A stretch of DNA of 64,000 nucleotides from assembly GCA_023421115.1 (NCBI GenBank), contig JAEZUI010000270.1, positions 12,927-76,926 of the forward strand, read 5' to 3'. Under the pieces are notes generated by a model. The model searched no databases and had not been told where the DNA came from. It saw nothing but the letters and a program-made list of their open reading frames with translations. A program made the position numbers and the translations under genes. Positions 1-7,790 of the stretch are shown one piece after another. Positions within the stretch are counted from its first letter, which is position 1, and each line of letters opens with the position of its first letter. The stretch comes from Bacillota bacterium (GTDB taxonomy: Bacteria > Bacillota > Clostridia > Acetivibrionales > Acetivibrionaceae).

Positions 1-90
1 ACTGGACACATAGCAAAAATAGTATATCATAATGGTACAAAGAACTTTAAATCAGTATCTCAAATATTAAAAACAAAGAAAACACTATAG
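1..90 (+). CDS. C-terminal tail of an unidentified protein, cut by the window edge
   Basis: Frame 1 is open from the first base to a TAG at 88-90 and gives 29 residues, including HIAKIVYHNGTKNF, rich in Lys. The 5' part lies outside the window. I do not recognise the family. It could be a genuine 3' end or a chance open stretch, because another frame (frame 3) is also open across 51-233. Confidence 0.3.
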   Translation, partial: TGHIAKIVYHNGTKNFKSVSQILKTKKTL

Positions 91-246
91 TTAAATTATG
101 TACACTGGTTATAATTCATCTACGAAATTGTTATATAAATACAGTCGTTTCGTATATCTATCTCCATATGAAATCTGCTTCAAAGAAGGCTGCATCTGTT
201 CCGAAAGTGGAAACATATGAATACAAAAAGTAAAATCCTTGATGAG
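91..246 (+). other. Short intergenic stretch with an open Lys-rich tail
   Basis: Frame 3 stays open from about 51 to a TAA at 231-233. From an ATG at 168 it would encode a 21-residue Lys-rich peptide ending VETYEYKK. No convincing ribosome binding site precedes it, so it may be a remnant of a coding 3' end. A short palindrome, GAGCTAGTTAGCTC at 243-256, overlaps the stop codon of the minus-strand gene that follows. Confidence 0.2.
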
Positions 247-1035
247 CTAGTTAGCTCTTTTCACATAGGTTGCTTTTTGATACTTGCCTCTTTTGTCTTC
301 TACAGCAATAGCTGCTGTATCCGGAGTATCCTTAAGCAGATATATTTTACCACCTATAAAAAAGTCTGATGCAGATGATTCAACACCTAACAAAGTTATA
401 TCTCCATCTTGAGCATTTTCAGCGCTGATTCCGATTCTTATAACTTCTCCGATCATTTTGTCCAAATTATCTTTTTGATCATTCTCATCAAAATTGCCGT
501 CGAAGTCGTATATTTTGCCATCGAAAACAATACTAAGCGAAGATCGCATTCTATCAATTCTGTAGAATTTACCGTCATTTAGAATTCCAATTGCTTCAGT
601 TACTTCAACACCTTTAATACTACAAATTTTAGAATTAATAGGAAAGGGGGATTCACAATTAACTTCACCACTTTTTTGTGGCATAGGGTAATTGACTTTG
701 GTAATCTTGCCAAGCGTGAGATCTAAAAGACCTGCATCTAGCACTATGTTTGTGCTAGGGCAATATAAAGCATTATTCCACTGAAGTGCAATTGGATAAA
801 TACCTGCGGTTTTAGTCTCTGGTACTATTTGCATTTTTGATAAAAACCTTGCACAAATTATAAGCATGAATACTGCTGCGAGGCCAGTTATAATCTTAAG
901 TTTTAAGGACTTCTTTTTAACGGGCAGCTTTTCTAATGAAGAGGAAACACTTTTTGAAATATATTCCGGTGTGTCAGTGGTGTCATATTGAATTTTTAAC
1001 TTTTCTATGATGGGGTCCAATTTTGAGTTATCCAT
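247..1035 (-). CDS. Membrane-anchored putative anti-sigma factor
   Basis: The 262-residue protein has a basic, Lys-rich cytoplasmic N-terminus of about 47 residues, one transmembrane helix at about 48-66 and an extracytoplasmic domain of about 195 residues with no recognised family. It starts at ATG 1035 behind AAGGAGG, five bases after the stop of an ECF sigma factor gene. That arrangement is the usual one for an ECF sigma and its cognate membrane anti-sigma. The N-terminal segment would bind the sigma factor and the outer domain would sense a surface signal. No zinc-finger HxxxCxxC motif is present, so it is not a ZAS-type anti-sigma. The role is inferred from position and topology, not from sequence similarity. 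Confidence 0.6.
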   Translation of the reverse strand: MDNSKLDPIIEKLKIQYDTTDTPEYISKSVSSSLEKLPVKKKSLKLKIITGLAAVFMLIICARFLSKMQIVPETKTAGIYPIALQWNNALYCPSTNIVLDAGLLDLTLGKITKVNYPMPQKSGEVNCESPFPINSKICSIKGVEVTEAIGILNDGKFYRIDRMRSSLSIVFDGKIYDFDGNFDENDQKDNLDKMIGEVIRIGISAENAQDGDITLLGVESSASDFFIGGKIYLLKDTPDTAAIAVEDKRGKYQKATYVKRAN

Positions 1036-1040
1036 AGTTT

Positions 1041-1538
1041 CTACCTCCTTAAAATATCCGATAGTTTTTTGCGTGCTGTTGAAAGCCTTGATTTGACTGT
1101 GCCTTCTGGAATGTTTAAAATACTTGAGATTTCCGAAACCTTGAAATCTTCAAAATAGAAAAGAATTAGGACTGCGCTCAAATCAGAATCCAGCATTTTC
1201 ACCAATTGCATTATTTCTATAGTATTATAATCATCTTGTATCGCAGATACTTCAGTTGTTTCACTTACAAGAACAGAACCCTTTTTCAGAGATATCTTTT
1301 TTGCTTCGTTCACTAAAATCTTCATAAGCCAGGATTTAAAGGCTGTAGGATCTTTTAGTCTTTTCAAAGATTTGTAGGCATTCAATATAGCTTCGCTTAT
1401 AGCGTCTGCACAGTCATGGTCATCTCGCAAATAAGTTTTTGCAACAAAGTACATGGTTTTTTCATGTGTTTTTACCAACAAAACAAAGCTATCTTTATCC
1501 CCGCTTTTAGCAGAATTCACTAAGTTTTCGATATCCAA
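1041..1538 (-). CDS. ECF-type RNA polymerase sigma factor
   Basis: Region 2 is visible at about residues 8-75 (AISEAILNAYKSL; FKSWLMKILVNEAKK) and region 4 at about 110-160 (VLILFYFEDFKVSEIS, then IPEGTVKSRLSTARKKL, the helix-turn-helix binding the -35 element). A GTG at 1550 is possible, but it overlaps the ribosome binding site AGAGGTGA. A TTG at 1538 gives the typical ECF opening MDIENLV, so I chose it (165 aa). The gene is followed by its presumed anti-sigma gene. This is one of three ECF modules within 16 kb. It directs RNA polymerase to a small regulon that the sequence does not identify. Confidence 0.85.
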   Translation of the reverse strand: MDIENLVNSAKSGDKDSFVLLVKTHEKTMYFVAKTYLRDDHDCADAISEAILNAYKSLKRLKDPTAFKSWLMKILVNEAKKISLKKGSVLVSETTEVSAIQDDYNTIEIMQLVKMLDSDLSAVLILFYFEDFKVSEISSILNIPEGTVKSRLSTARKKLSDILRR

Positions 1539-1688
1539 TATAACACTCACCTCTTTGTATCTTTTTTTAAAGATATATATAAGATATCAAAATTGTTGTT
1601 TTGGTTCAAAAAACTTTTGCAAAAAGATAATTTTTTTACTGTTCTGTTTAAACTTTCATCTTGCTATATGTAAAACATTCTTTTCTGA

Positions 1689-1746
1689 CTTTTTGTCACT
1701 TCATTAGAGAATTTCTTCAAATCAACTTTTGTTTCATCCAATAAAG
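1689..1746 (-). pseudogene. Fragment of a TfoX-C gene 3' end
   Basis: Read on the minus strand this reproduces the C-terminal codons of the intact TfoX-C gene at 7791-8060. The encoded DETKVDLKKFSNEVTK here matches DETKADLKKFFNEVTK there. Only about 58 bases are preserved and there is no start, so it is a remnant. It lies in the 307-base gap between the sigma factor gene and the lipoprotein gene, which otherwise holds only the promoter candidate at 1793-1820. Confidence 0.7.
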
Positions 1747-1792
1747 CATATTAATTTTCCTCACCTCTAATTTTAACAAAACCTATACTCCT

Positions 1793-1820
1793 TTGTGCAT
1801 TTATCTGCTATTATTATAGT
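1793..1820 (+). promoter_or_regulatory. Candidate SigA promoter of the lipoprotein gene
   Basis: TTGTGC at 1793-1798 and TATAGT at 1815-1820 are separated by 16 bases, a fair match to TTGACA/TATAAT. The pair lies 37 bases upstream of the ATG at 1858, and AAAGGAGAGG is between. Identified by eye in AT-rich DNA. Confidence 0.4.
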
Positions 1821-1857
1821 ATTAAGTAATATCTTCTAAACTCAAAGGAGAGGTTAT

Positions 1858-2784
1858 ATGAACCAAAATTTTGTTAAAACATTTATATTTATGGTAGGTC
1901 TTATTGCTATTTTTACTTCTTGTTCTCTTCTAAGACCTGAGAAAAGTACTGCTCCAATACCATCAGGTACAGAGAGTCCCAATTTAAGTACTCCTGTTCC
2001 ATCGGATACAAATGTAAGTGAAGTTGATAATATCAATCCCTATAAACCCGTTATAATCCTTCCATATGGTAACACCATGGAAAAGGGTTATGTAATGGGA
2101 GGCTCAAAGGACGGCAAGTGGATAGGTATTTCTGACCTTAAAATTTCGGAAAGCAATATAGGTAAGGAAGTTGACATTGACCTTATAAATGGCAGCGAAA
2201 ACTATATGTTCTATTCCGCAGGCCAACTTGTGGGTGAAGGCAAAGGTTCAAAAGCCACCTATATTATCTCAGAAGGGTCAGGAAGTGAAATGCTTTTCGT
2301 TAATGTCACCCCTTTTCCTCAAGTCAAAGGGGATCTTGTTATAGGTATAAATGGAAATTGGGATCCACTACCATCAATCCCTAAAAAAGCGACATATGAT
2401 CTTAATAAACATCTAGCTCCAGTGATAGATGCTACAGGTTTTGACAAATCATCTGAAATAAAAGATGTAACTTTAGTAGATATTGATGGCGATGGAAATG
2501 ATGAATCGATTATTAATATTATTTCCAGTCCATCGGGAAATAGTCCTGAAGGGGTTGAAAAGAAATCTCTGATAGTTGTTGAAAAAAAGATTAATGACGA
2601 AGTAAAGTATATAAAACTACATGAATCATACTTTAAAATCAGATGCTATGCATATGATTTAAATGGTGATGGTAAAATGGAAATTATTTTAGAAGGATCA
2701 GCTCATGAAGAGCATTTTGTTAATTCATATGAGATAGATGGTGAAAATTCAAGGTCTGCTATTTCTTTCTACGAGGGCGTATAA
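1858..2784 (+). CDS. Putative lipoprotein with calcium-loop (VCBS/FG-GAP-like) motifs
   Basis: The N-terminus has a basic start, a hydrophobic stretch and FTSC with Cys at about 22, which fits a lipoprotein signal peptide cut before the Cys. A Ser/Thr/Pro-rich linker follows (about 30-60). The middle domain (about 65-175) is not recognised. The C-terminal half carries two Asp-rich loops, DIDGDGNDES at about 211 and DLNGDGKME at about 268, typical of VCBS/FG-GAP calcium-binding blades. The loops are about 57 residues apart, so this is not a dockerin. Start ATG 1858 follows AAAGGAGAGG. Probably an exported cell-surface protein of unknown ligand. It appears monocistronic, with a hairpin just downstream. 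Confidence 0.6.
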   Translation: MNQNFVKTFIFMVGLIAIFTSCSLLRPEKSTAPIPSGTESPNLSTPVPSDTNVSEVDNINPYKPVIILPYGNTMEKGYVMGGSKDGKWIGISDLKISESNIGKEVDIDLINGSENYMFYSAGQLVGEGKGSKATYIISEGSGSEMLFVNVTPFPQVKGDLVIGINGNWDPLPSIPKKATYDLNKHLAPVIDATGFDKSSEIKDVTLVDIDGDGNDESIINIISSPSGNSPEGVEKKSLIVVEKKINDEVKYIKLHESYFKIRCYAYDLNGDGKMEIILEGSAHEEHFVNSYEIDGENSRSAISFYEGV

Positions 2785-2811
2785 AATTTATTTATGGACC
2801 AAAACAATACT

Positions 2812-2855
2812 AGGTTTTCCCAAAAACACGTTCCCGGATATTTTTGGGAAAACCT
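2812..2855 (+). terminator. Hairpin downstream of the lipoprotein gene
   Basis: Two perfect 15-base arms (2812-2826 and 2841-2855) surround a 14-base loop. The 3' arm starts with five T. No long T-tract follows, so termination is likely but not textbook. Confidence 0.6.
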
Positions 2856-2887
2856 CCAAAATGGTTGTCTGCATGCTAAAAACTTAG

Positions 2888-2916
2888 ATATCACCTTCCA
2901 GACCTTTTTGTCACTT
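2888..2916 (-). pseudogene. Minimal TfoX-C 3'-end remnant
   Basis: About 29 bases resemble, with several changes, the last codons and stop of the intact TfoX-C gene (7786-7812), including the CTTTTTGTCACTT block and an equivalent TGA. It sits just before the serine hydrolase gene. On its own it would be dismissed. It is listed because the same 3' end recurs at 1689 and 4888. Confidence 0.4.
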
Positions 2917-2971
2917 ATAATATATTTAGTTTCTAAATATCATTTGCTTTTGTAAAAGAAAGGGCAAAACC

Positions 2972-4483
2972 ATGAATTTTAGAAAAATTTCCAACACTTT
3001 AACAGTTATAGTTGTTATAATTCTGTTGATAATCATAAATATTGATCCGGTGTTTGCAGAAGTAACAGACAATAATATAAACTTCGGCAAAATTGACGAA
3101 TTTGTCATATCAAAAATGAAGTCTGAAAGAATCCCCGGTGTTTCCCTTGCAATAGTAAAAGGTAGCGATGTTATTTATTTAAAAGGCTTTGGAGTTGATG
3201 GCAAAAAACAACCTGTTAACCCACAGACACCTTTTGTTTTAGGTTCAGTAAGCAAGTCTTTTACAGGGCTTGCCATTATGCAACTAGCTGAAGATGAAAA
3301 AATTGATTTAGATGCGCCTGTTGTGAAATATTTAAACTCATTTACTACTAAAAATGCACAAGCTTCCAACAAAATTACCATAAAACAGCTTCTAGGTCAT
3401 ACAAGTGGATTCTCTACATACGACGGACGTGAAATTTTACTTAATGATAATATTCCAATTGAACAAGTTACACGTAATCTAAAGAACACCAATCTCAACA
3501 ACTCACTCTTGTTTCAATACTCTAATATAAATTATGTTCTTCTTGGTGATATAATTCAAACTGTGTCGGGTATTCCCTACGGAGAATATATTGAAAAAAA
3601 TATCTTTGGGCCACTTGAAATGATAAATAGTTATACAAATCAAAAAGAAGCAATAGAAAAAGGCTTTACAAGTGGTTACAAATCATATTTCGGATTTATA
3701 TTACCAACAAGACAAACAAACCATGAAGGGTCAGTACCAGCCGGTTATTTAATTTCAAGTGCAGAGGACATGTCTCATTATTTAATAGCCCAAATGAATG
3801 ACGGCTTCTATAATAACAATTCCATAATTTCAAAAAACGGTATGGATCAAACTCATAGTCCAATCAGCTTGGGTTCAGACTACGGAATGGGTTGGGGCAT
3901 TGAACGATCACGCTATGTTTTTTCTCATTCGGGAGACACAGAAAATTTCCATTCAGATATAAGAGTTAATAAGCATGAAGGGTTAGGTATTGTAATTCTT
4001 TTTAATTTAAATGACTATATTACTTCTTCTGTACTTACGAATAGCAATATTTACAGCCATATAACCGACGGTATTTTAGCAATTATTCATAACAAGGAAC
4101 CTTTTTCTTCAAAATCAAAATTCAATATTTCACTAATTCGATCATTATTTAATGTAGCTTATATAGTAATCTTACTACTTTTGGCATTAGATATTTTTAA
4201 AGTGTTTAGATGGAAAAACAAATTCAAAAGAAGTAAATTAAGGATTTCCTTTAGATTTTTTTCTATACTCATAGTTAATTTGATGATACCAATAGGAATT
4301 GTTTTTATCTTACCTGATATTCTTGCAAACAGATTTCTTATTTCAATTAGAATGATTATGCTACTGATACCTGATTTTGCTCTTCTATTTGTTTTAATTC
4401 CAACAATCTTATTTGCATCAGGTATTGCTAAGATAATGATATTGCTCAGCTTTTCAAAAACACCTAATTCAAAAGAGCTATAA
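2972..4483 (+). CDS. Membrane-bound serine hydrolase, beta-lactamase/PBP4*-like family
   Basis: The 503-residue protein has a signal peptide or anchor (about 10-29, ending PVFA), then a class C beta-lactamase/DD-peptidase fold. The nucleophile motif is SVSK (Ser92, Lys95), the second motif YSN (Tyr183-Asn185) and the third HSG (319-321). After about 390 there are three or four hydrophobic segments, a C-terminal membrane domain typical of this family's clostridial members. Probable substrates are peptidoglycan-related peptides or D-amino-acid compounds; antibiotic hydrolysis is not implied. The stop TAA at 4481-4483 overlaps an antisense ankyrin-gene remnant, and this 3' end is duplicated at 7531 and 11073. 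Confidence 0.85.
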   Translation: MNFRKISNTLTVIVVIILLIIINIDPVFAEVTDNNINFGKIDEFVISKMKSERIPGVSLAIVKGSDVIYLKGFGVDGKKQPVNPQTPFVLGSVSKSFTGLAIMQLAEDEKIDLDAPVVKYLNSFTTKNAQASNKITIKQLLGHTSGFSTYDGREILLNDNIPIEQVTRNLKNTNLNNSLLFQYSNINYVLLGDIIQTVSGIPYGEYIEKNIFGPLEMINSYTNQKEAIEKGFTSGYKSYFGFILPTRQTNHEGSVPAGYLISSAEDMSHYLIAQMNDGFYNNNSIISKNGMDQTHSPISLGSDYGMGWGIERSRYVFSHSGDTENFHSDIRVNKHEGLGIVILFNLNDYITSSVLTNSNIYSHITDGILAIIHNKEPFSSKSKFNISLIRSLFNVAYIVILLLLALDIFKVFRWKNKFKRSKLRISFRFFSILIVNLMIPIGIVFILPDILANRFLISIRMIMLLIPDFALLFVLIPTILFASGIAKIMILLSFSKTPNSKEL

Positions 4484-4635
4484 TTCCTTTATTCCAGCTC
4501 TTTTAGATGTTTCTATAGGTGTTATACTATTATTGTACATAATTGTCTTATCTGCTCCGCAATTCAAAAGCAGTTTTACAATCTTAGGATTTTCTTCTGT
4601 ATTATTTGAAACAACTAAAATATGCGCCCAAAACT
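4464..4635 (-). pseudogene. Ankyrin-gene 3' fragment, convergent with the serine hydrolase
   Basis: About 170 bases align with the 3' end of the intact ankyrin gene (11130-11300). The last ankyrin codons and stop are shared antisense to the end of the serine hydrolase. Relative to the intact copy there is a single C deletion near 4493 (two C instead of three), which shifts the frame. Homology stops at about 4635. The fragment shows that an ankyrin gene once lay tail-to-tail with this hydrolase. From 4636 to 4887 I see nothing else recognisable. Confidence 0.75.
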
Positions 4636-4904
4636 TGCAAACCGATTGCAAATCGCAACCATTTGCATTACACTATTCACTTAAAAGTCCGCTCTTAAGT
4701 TTATTAGCGTATAATTTAGTGCATTTATATCATAGAAATCTTTCTTTCACTAACAAAATTATTATCATTTTACTATTGCAATAATATGTGGCCTCCTGTA
4801 ATCATATGTGTTTTAGTATCTATCATCTCGCAATCTTTCCAAATCTTTAAATTGTAATAGCGAAATCAAATTCCTATTACTTAAAAACTCAAATATCATT
4901 TTCC

Positions 4905-5141
4905 GGACCAAGCAAAAAGGAAATATGGCAGGCTTTAGCTGAGCAAATTAACAGCGAATATGTTGAAGGAGGCTTTTTTTCAGGAGATAAAGTTGTCGCA
5001 CATATAAAGGAATGGATTGTCACTATTCTGAATAAGTCTAGCCCAATTTACCTTGATTTTAAAAAACTGTTAGCCTATGCAAAGAAATACTATAGCAAGG
5101 AGGTTGTCTGTCAGGTTGCAGAACTAGCTGCCAGTATGTAA
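4905..5141 (+). pseudogene. Chimeric fragment: N-terminus of the 8126-8740 family joined in frame to an unknown tail
   Basis: Residues 1-41 (GPSKKEIWQALAEQINSEY onward) are nearly identical to residues 9-49 of the intact protein at 8126-8740. The reading frame then runs into a different tail (YAKKYYSKEVVCQVAELAA) and stops at TAA 5139-5141. There is no start codon. Immediately upstream, 4888-4904 matches the end of a TfoX-C gene, so two unrelated breakpoints abut. Probably non-functional. The tail family is not recognised. The remaining gap to 5248 holds nothing I can identify. Confidence 0.65.
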
Positions 5142-5248
5142 AATGAATTAACCTTTAGACTTTAGATAGAGACTCTTTTAAGCACTTATGATTATCCTAA
5201 TACTAAATGATTTCAAATGCTGTCTACAGTAGTAAAGAATTATGGCAA

Positions 5249-6016
5249 TTAAAAAGTATCTTCAAGCTCAATAATCCCAAGATCAATTAATGCAACAGAT
5301 AGCAAACTGACCAACTTGTACGTATTATACTTAGAATATCCTATTTCCTGTTTTTCAAACATCTCAAAATTTATATTCCCAATATTATCAATATCAAATA
5401 TAATTTGTTCCGCCTCTATATACTTCATCATTTCACTTGCTGCTTTTTTGATTGTATCTTCGGTAATTTTGTTATATTGTATCTCAGTATTTTTTCCAGC
5501 AACAAATGCCTTCACTTCTTCACCAATAGAGAATTCTATCAGATGAGTATTATCTATAAAGTTGGCAACAACATAGCTTTCTATGCACGGGTAGCTTAAT
5601 AGTAGCAATCCCCCTCTTAATCCATCTTCATTTTCATACGCATTTTTAAGCTGTGATATCAATTTCTTTATCAACGGTACATCAACATTGGACTTTGGAT
5701 CACGGTCAAATATGTAGTAGATTGCAGCCTTATCAACTGGGAAATCATACTCTGATATTAATGTTTCAAACACACTATCGAGATAGCAGTTCTCATCGCA
5801 GATATCAGAAATGTTGGATTCCTCAGTATTTATAACTGCAATCTTAGAAGTACTTATGTTCCTGCTTCTAAAAAAGTTTGCCTTGTCTCTTCTCTTTTCA
5901 ACATATTCATAACCTAATACATTACAAAACATACGCCTCAGCAATGTAAACTCAGTTTTTCCACCCTCTACAATGAATAGAACTCTACCAATACTTTTAT
6001 CCTTATTAATTTTCAT
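5249..6016 (-). CDS. RloB/TOPRIM-like partner of the AAA ATPase (candidate antiphage effector)
   Basis: The N-terminal LFIVEGGKTE (about 13-22) has the TOPRIM/RloB VEGxxTE form. A second acidic motif, FDRDPKSN, lies at about residue 103, and YPCIESYVVANF at about 144 resembles the RloB NPxFExWxxxHF motif. These fit a metal-dependent TOPRIM-like nuclease fold. An upstream in-frame ATG at 6055 exists, but the ATG at 6016 has AAGG in front and gives an 11-base overlap with the ATPase gene, so I prefer it (255 aa). The overlap implies translational coupling. ATPase plus RloB-like pairs include RloA/RloB and AbiL-type abortive infection systems, and PARIS is analogous. Function is inferred; no direct evidence of defence is in the sequence. 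Confidence 0.65.
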   Translation of the reverse strand: MKINKDKSIGRVLFIVEGGKTEFTLLRRMFCNVLGYEYVEKRRDKANFFRSRNISTSKIAVINTEESNISDICDENCYLDSVFETLISEYDFPVDKAAIYYIFDRDPKSNVDVPLIKKLISQLKNAYENEDGLRGGLLLLSYPCIESYVVANFIDNTHLIEFSIGEEVKAFVAGKNTEIQYNKITEDTIKKAASEMMKYIEAEQIIFDIDNIGNINFEMFEKQEIGYSKYNTYKLVSLLSVALIDLGIIELEDTF

Positions 6017-7160
6017 AAGCATCCTTATACTTTGGCAAACCGCCAAACACTCCACTCAAATACATCTTTTCAAGATTTTGAGCAACTCTAGGCTGTTCAT
6101 CTGAAAAACGTTTTATATGGCTACCGTTCTTTCCGTCAAATTCAACTGAATATATTTGATCCGGACGAAGCAACGAAGTTGAAAGCAAATTTGTAGAATG
6201 GGAAACAAAAATCATCTGAGATTTCTCAGCTGTATTCATAAAGTATTTAACCATAAGCTCTTCCAGATCATTATGAAAGCCACTAGAGAACTCATCTATC
6301 AAAATCATACCGTTATGTTGTGCAACAAACAAGAACGCTGGCAGCAAGTTAAGTAATGTACGATTACCCAGTGATTCTTCACTAAAAGGAATAGGTGTGT
6401 TAATCTCTTTACGTTTGAAGAACAGCATCTTTTCCTCATCCTTTTGATACTTAACAACAGCATTCTCTCCTTTAACCTCATTAGCATAGTCTATAGACTG
6501 ATCAAAGTTGTAATCCTTAAAAAATTGATTAATCTCCTCAGTTCCTTTTTCATCTATATACTTAGTAATCCTGAAATCCTGCTTTCCATATGATAAAACT
6601 TTTCTATCAAATGCATTTAAGTAAATGGAGCACTGCAAAAACTCAAACCACTTACGTAAAATATCATTCCTTGCAAACCTGGTATTAAAGTACACAGTTC
6701 TCAAAAAAAGCGTCTCTTTGTTAAGATCACTATAATTTTCATTGTCTGTGATGTATGATTTAGCTGTTACACCCATTCTTTCAAGCATCACGTTTTTATC
6801 AATATATAGTTTCTCTGAAAGAATAGTTTTCTTAGCATCAAATTCAAAAAAATAGCGAATCTCTTTGCTATCAATCTTAAAGTAATAGTCAAGTGAGAAC
6901 TCTGGTTTATTTGAAAAAAGACAATTAAAAAGTCCAGAGTTTATTTCCTTTTCCATAAATAAAAGATCGAGCAATAGTCTGATGGCATGTAATGCATTGG
7001 ATTTACCTGAAGCATTTGCACCAATAAATACAGTCCCTTTAAGTACTCCATTATCAGACACATTGGGAACATCCAATACTTTATAATTAGTTTTCGTAAA
7101 ATCTATTATCGTCTCATTCTTAAAAGATTTGAAGCTCTTCATTACTAACTTGGATATCAT
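6006..7160 (-). CDS. AAA15/AAA21-family ABC-like ATPase of a two-gene candidate defence system
   Basis: The 384-residue protein opens with the SMC/OLD-like N-terminus LVMKSFKSFKNE. It has Walker A GANASGKSN at 47-55, a long middle insertion, Walker B MILIDEF at about 285-291 and a switch histidine in FVSHSTNLLS at about 318. The signature-like ESLGNRT precedes Walker B. This is the COG1106-type ATPase found with RloB or TOPRIM partners in phage defence, where it acts as a sensor/regulator of the nuclease. Start ATG 7160 follows GAGAGGGTGAT, behind a good SigA promoter (7184-7212). It forms a two-gene operon with the RloB-like gene. Defence genes near gene debris fit an accessory island. Confidence 0.75.
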   Translation of the reverse strand: MISKLVMKSFKSFKNETIIDFTKTNYKVLDVPNVSDNGVLKGTVFIGANASGKSNALHAIRLLLDLLFMEKEINSGLFNCLFSNKPEFSLDYYFKIDSKEIRYFFEFDAKKTILSEKLYIDKNVMLERMGVTAKSYITDNENYSDLNKETLFLRTVYFNTRFARNDILRKWFEFLQCSIYLNAFDRKVLSYGKQDFRITKYIDEKGTEEINQFFKDYNFDQSIDYANEVKGENAVVKYQKDEEKMLFFKRKEINTPIPFSEESLGNRTLLNLLPAFLFVAQHNGMILIDEFSSGFHNDLEELMVKYFMNTAEKSQMIFVSHSTNLLSTSLLRPDQIYSVEFDGKNGSHIKRFSDEQPRVAQNLEKMYLSGVFGGLPKYKDAYEN

Positions 7161-7183
7161 ATAATATCACCCTCTCAAGTTCG

Positions 7184-7212
7184 ATTATATCATGTCAGTA
7201 TATTATATGCAA
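7184..7212 (-). promoter_or_regulatory. SigA promoter of the ATPase/RloB-like operon
   Basis: On the minus strand TTGCAT (7212-7207) and a perfect TATAAT (7189-7184) are 17 bases apart, ending 23 bases before the ATG at 7160. Confidence 0.65.
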
Positions 7213-7238
7213 TATTTTTACACACAATTCAGAATCGT

Positions 7239-7255
7239 TCGTAATATTTTTACGA
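7239..7255. promoter_or_regulatory. Perfect palindrome upstream of the defence promoter
   Basis: TCGTAA and TTACGA arms flank five A/T bases, with a partial outer AATCG/CGATT extension. It could be an operator for the operon or a weak terminator for the truncated gene ending at 7291. Confidence 0.35.
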
Positions 7256-7290
7256 TTGTTCAACACTTTCGTTTCCCAATTTTACAAGCC

Positions 7291-7530
7291 TCAATTTAAA
7301 TGGTTTACACTCATCACAAATCCATCAAATTTATATCTCTTTTGAAATTCATCTTTAGTTAACACTACTCGCCCTTCAAGCGGATCACCTATAATATAAT
7401 TCCCTTTATCACTGCCGAGGTAAACAATAACATGCCCAATATTATTTACATTTACATCAAGAATTGATGGAACAGGAATCTTTGATAAATCCTTCTCATA
7501 AAAGCATTCTACTTTCATTCCATTTTTTCT
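7291..7530 (-). pseudogene. 5'-truncated C39-like peptidase gene
   Basis: About 77 C-terminal residues remain. They contain HVIVYLGSDKGNYIIGDPL, the His-to-Asp half of a papain-like C39 peptidase fold (catalytic His, then Asp in GDP). The N-terminal half, which would carry the catalytic Cys, is replaced at about 7530 by a duplicated serine-hydrolase 3' end in the opposite orientation. The frame continues antisense into that copy but is not meaningful there. It cannot be an active protease. Confidence 0.6.
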
Positions 7531-7729
7531 GATACCAATAGGGATTGTTTTTATCTTACCTGATATTCTTGCAAGCAAATTTCTTATTTCAATTAAAATG
7601 ATTATGCTGCTAATACCTGATTTTGCTCTTCTATTTGTTTTAATTCCAACAATCTTATTTGCATCAGGTATTGCCAAGATAATGATATTGCTCAGCTTTT
7701 CAAAAACACCTAATTCAAAAGAGGGATAA
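7531..7729 (+). pseudogene. Duplicated 3' end of the serine hydrolase gene (copy B)
   Basis: About 199 bases are nearly identical to 4284-4483 and keep the frame for the last 65 residues through TAA at 7727-7729. The ending SKTPNSKEG differs by one residue from SKTPNSKEL. It carries only the membrane tail and no catalytic motifs. After the stop, 7730-7787 continues with the ankyrin 3' end as in the parent copy and then switches to the TfoX-C gene. Confidence 0.8.
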
Positions 7730-7790
7730 TTCCTTTATTCCCAGCTCTTTTGGCTATTTCTATAGGTGTTATACTATTATTGTACATATA

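Noticed and set aside
1858..2784. Dockerin module on the lipoprotein
   Set aside because: Two DxDGDG-type loops exist but are about 57 residues apart and lack the dockerin helix residues. VCBS/FG-GAP-like is more consistent.
4533..4784. Plus-strand ORF of 83 codons
   Set aside because: It is the antisense of the ankyrin-gene fragment extended by chance, with no ribosome binding site or homology.
5249..7160. Calling the ATPase pair a PARIS (AriA/AriB) system
   Set aside because: The partner's motifs fit RloB better than DUF4435, so only a general ATPase/TOPRIM call is justified.
7531..7677. Extending the C39-like gene upstream as one 128-residue protein
   Set aside because: The N-terminal 50 residues are only the antisense of the duplicated serine hydrolase tail, so the true gene is truncated at about 7530.
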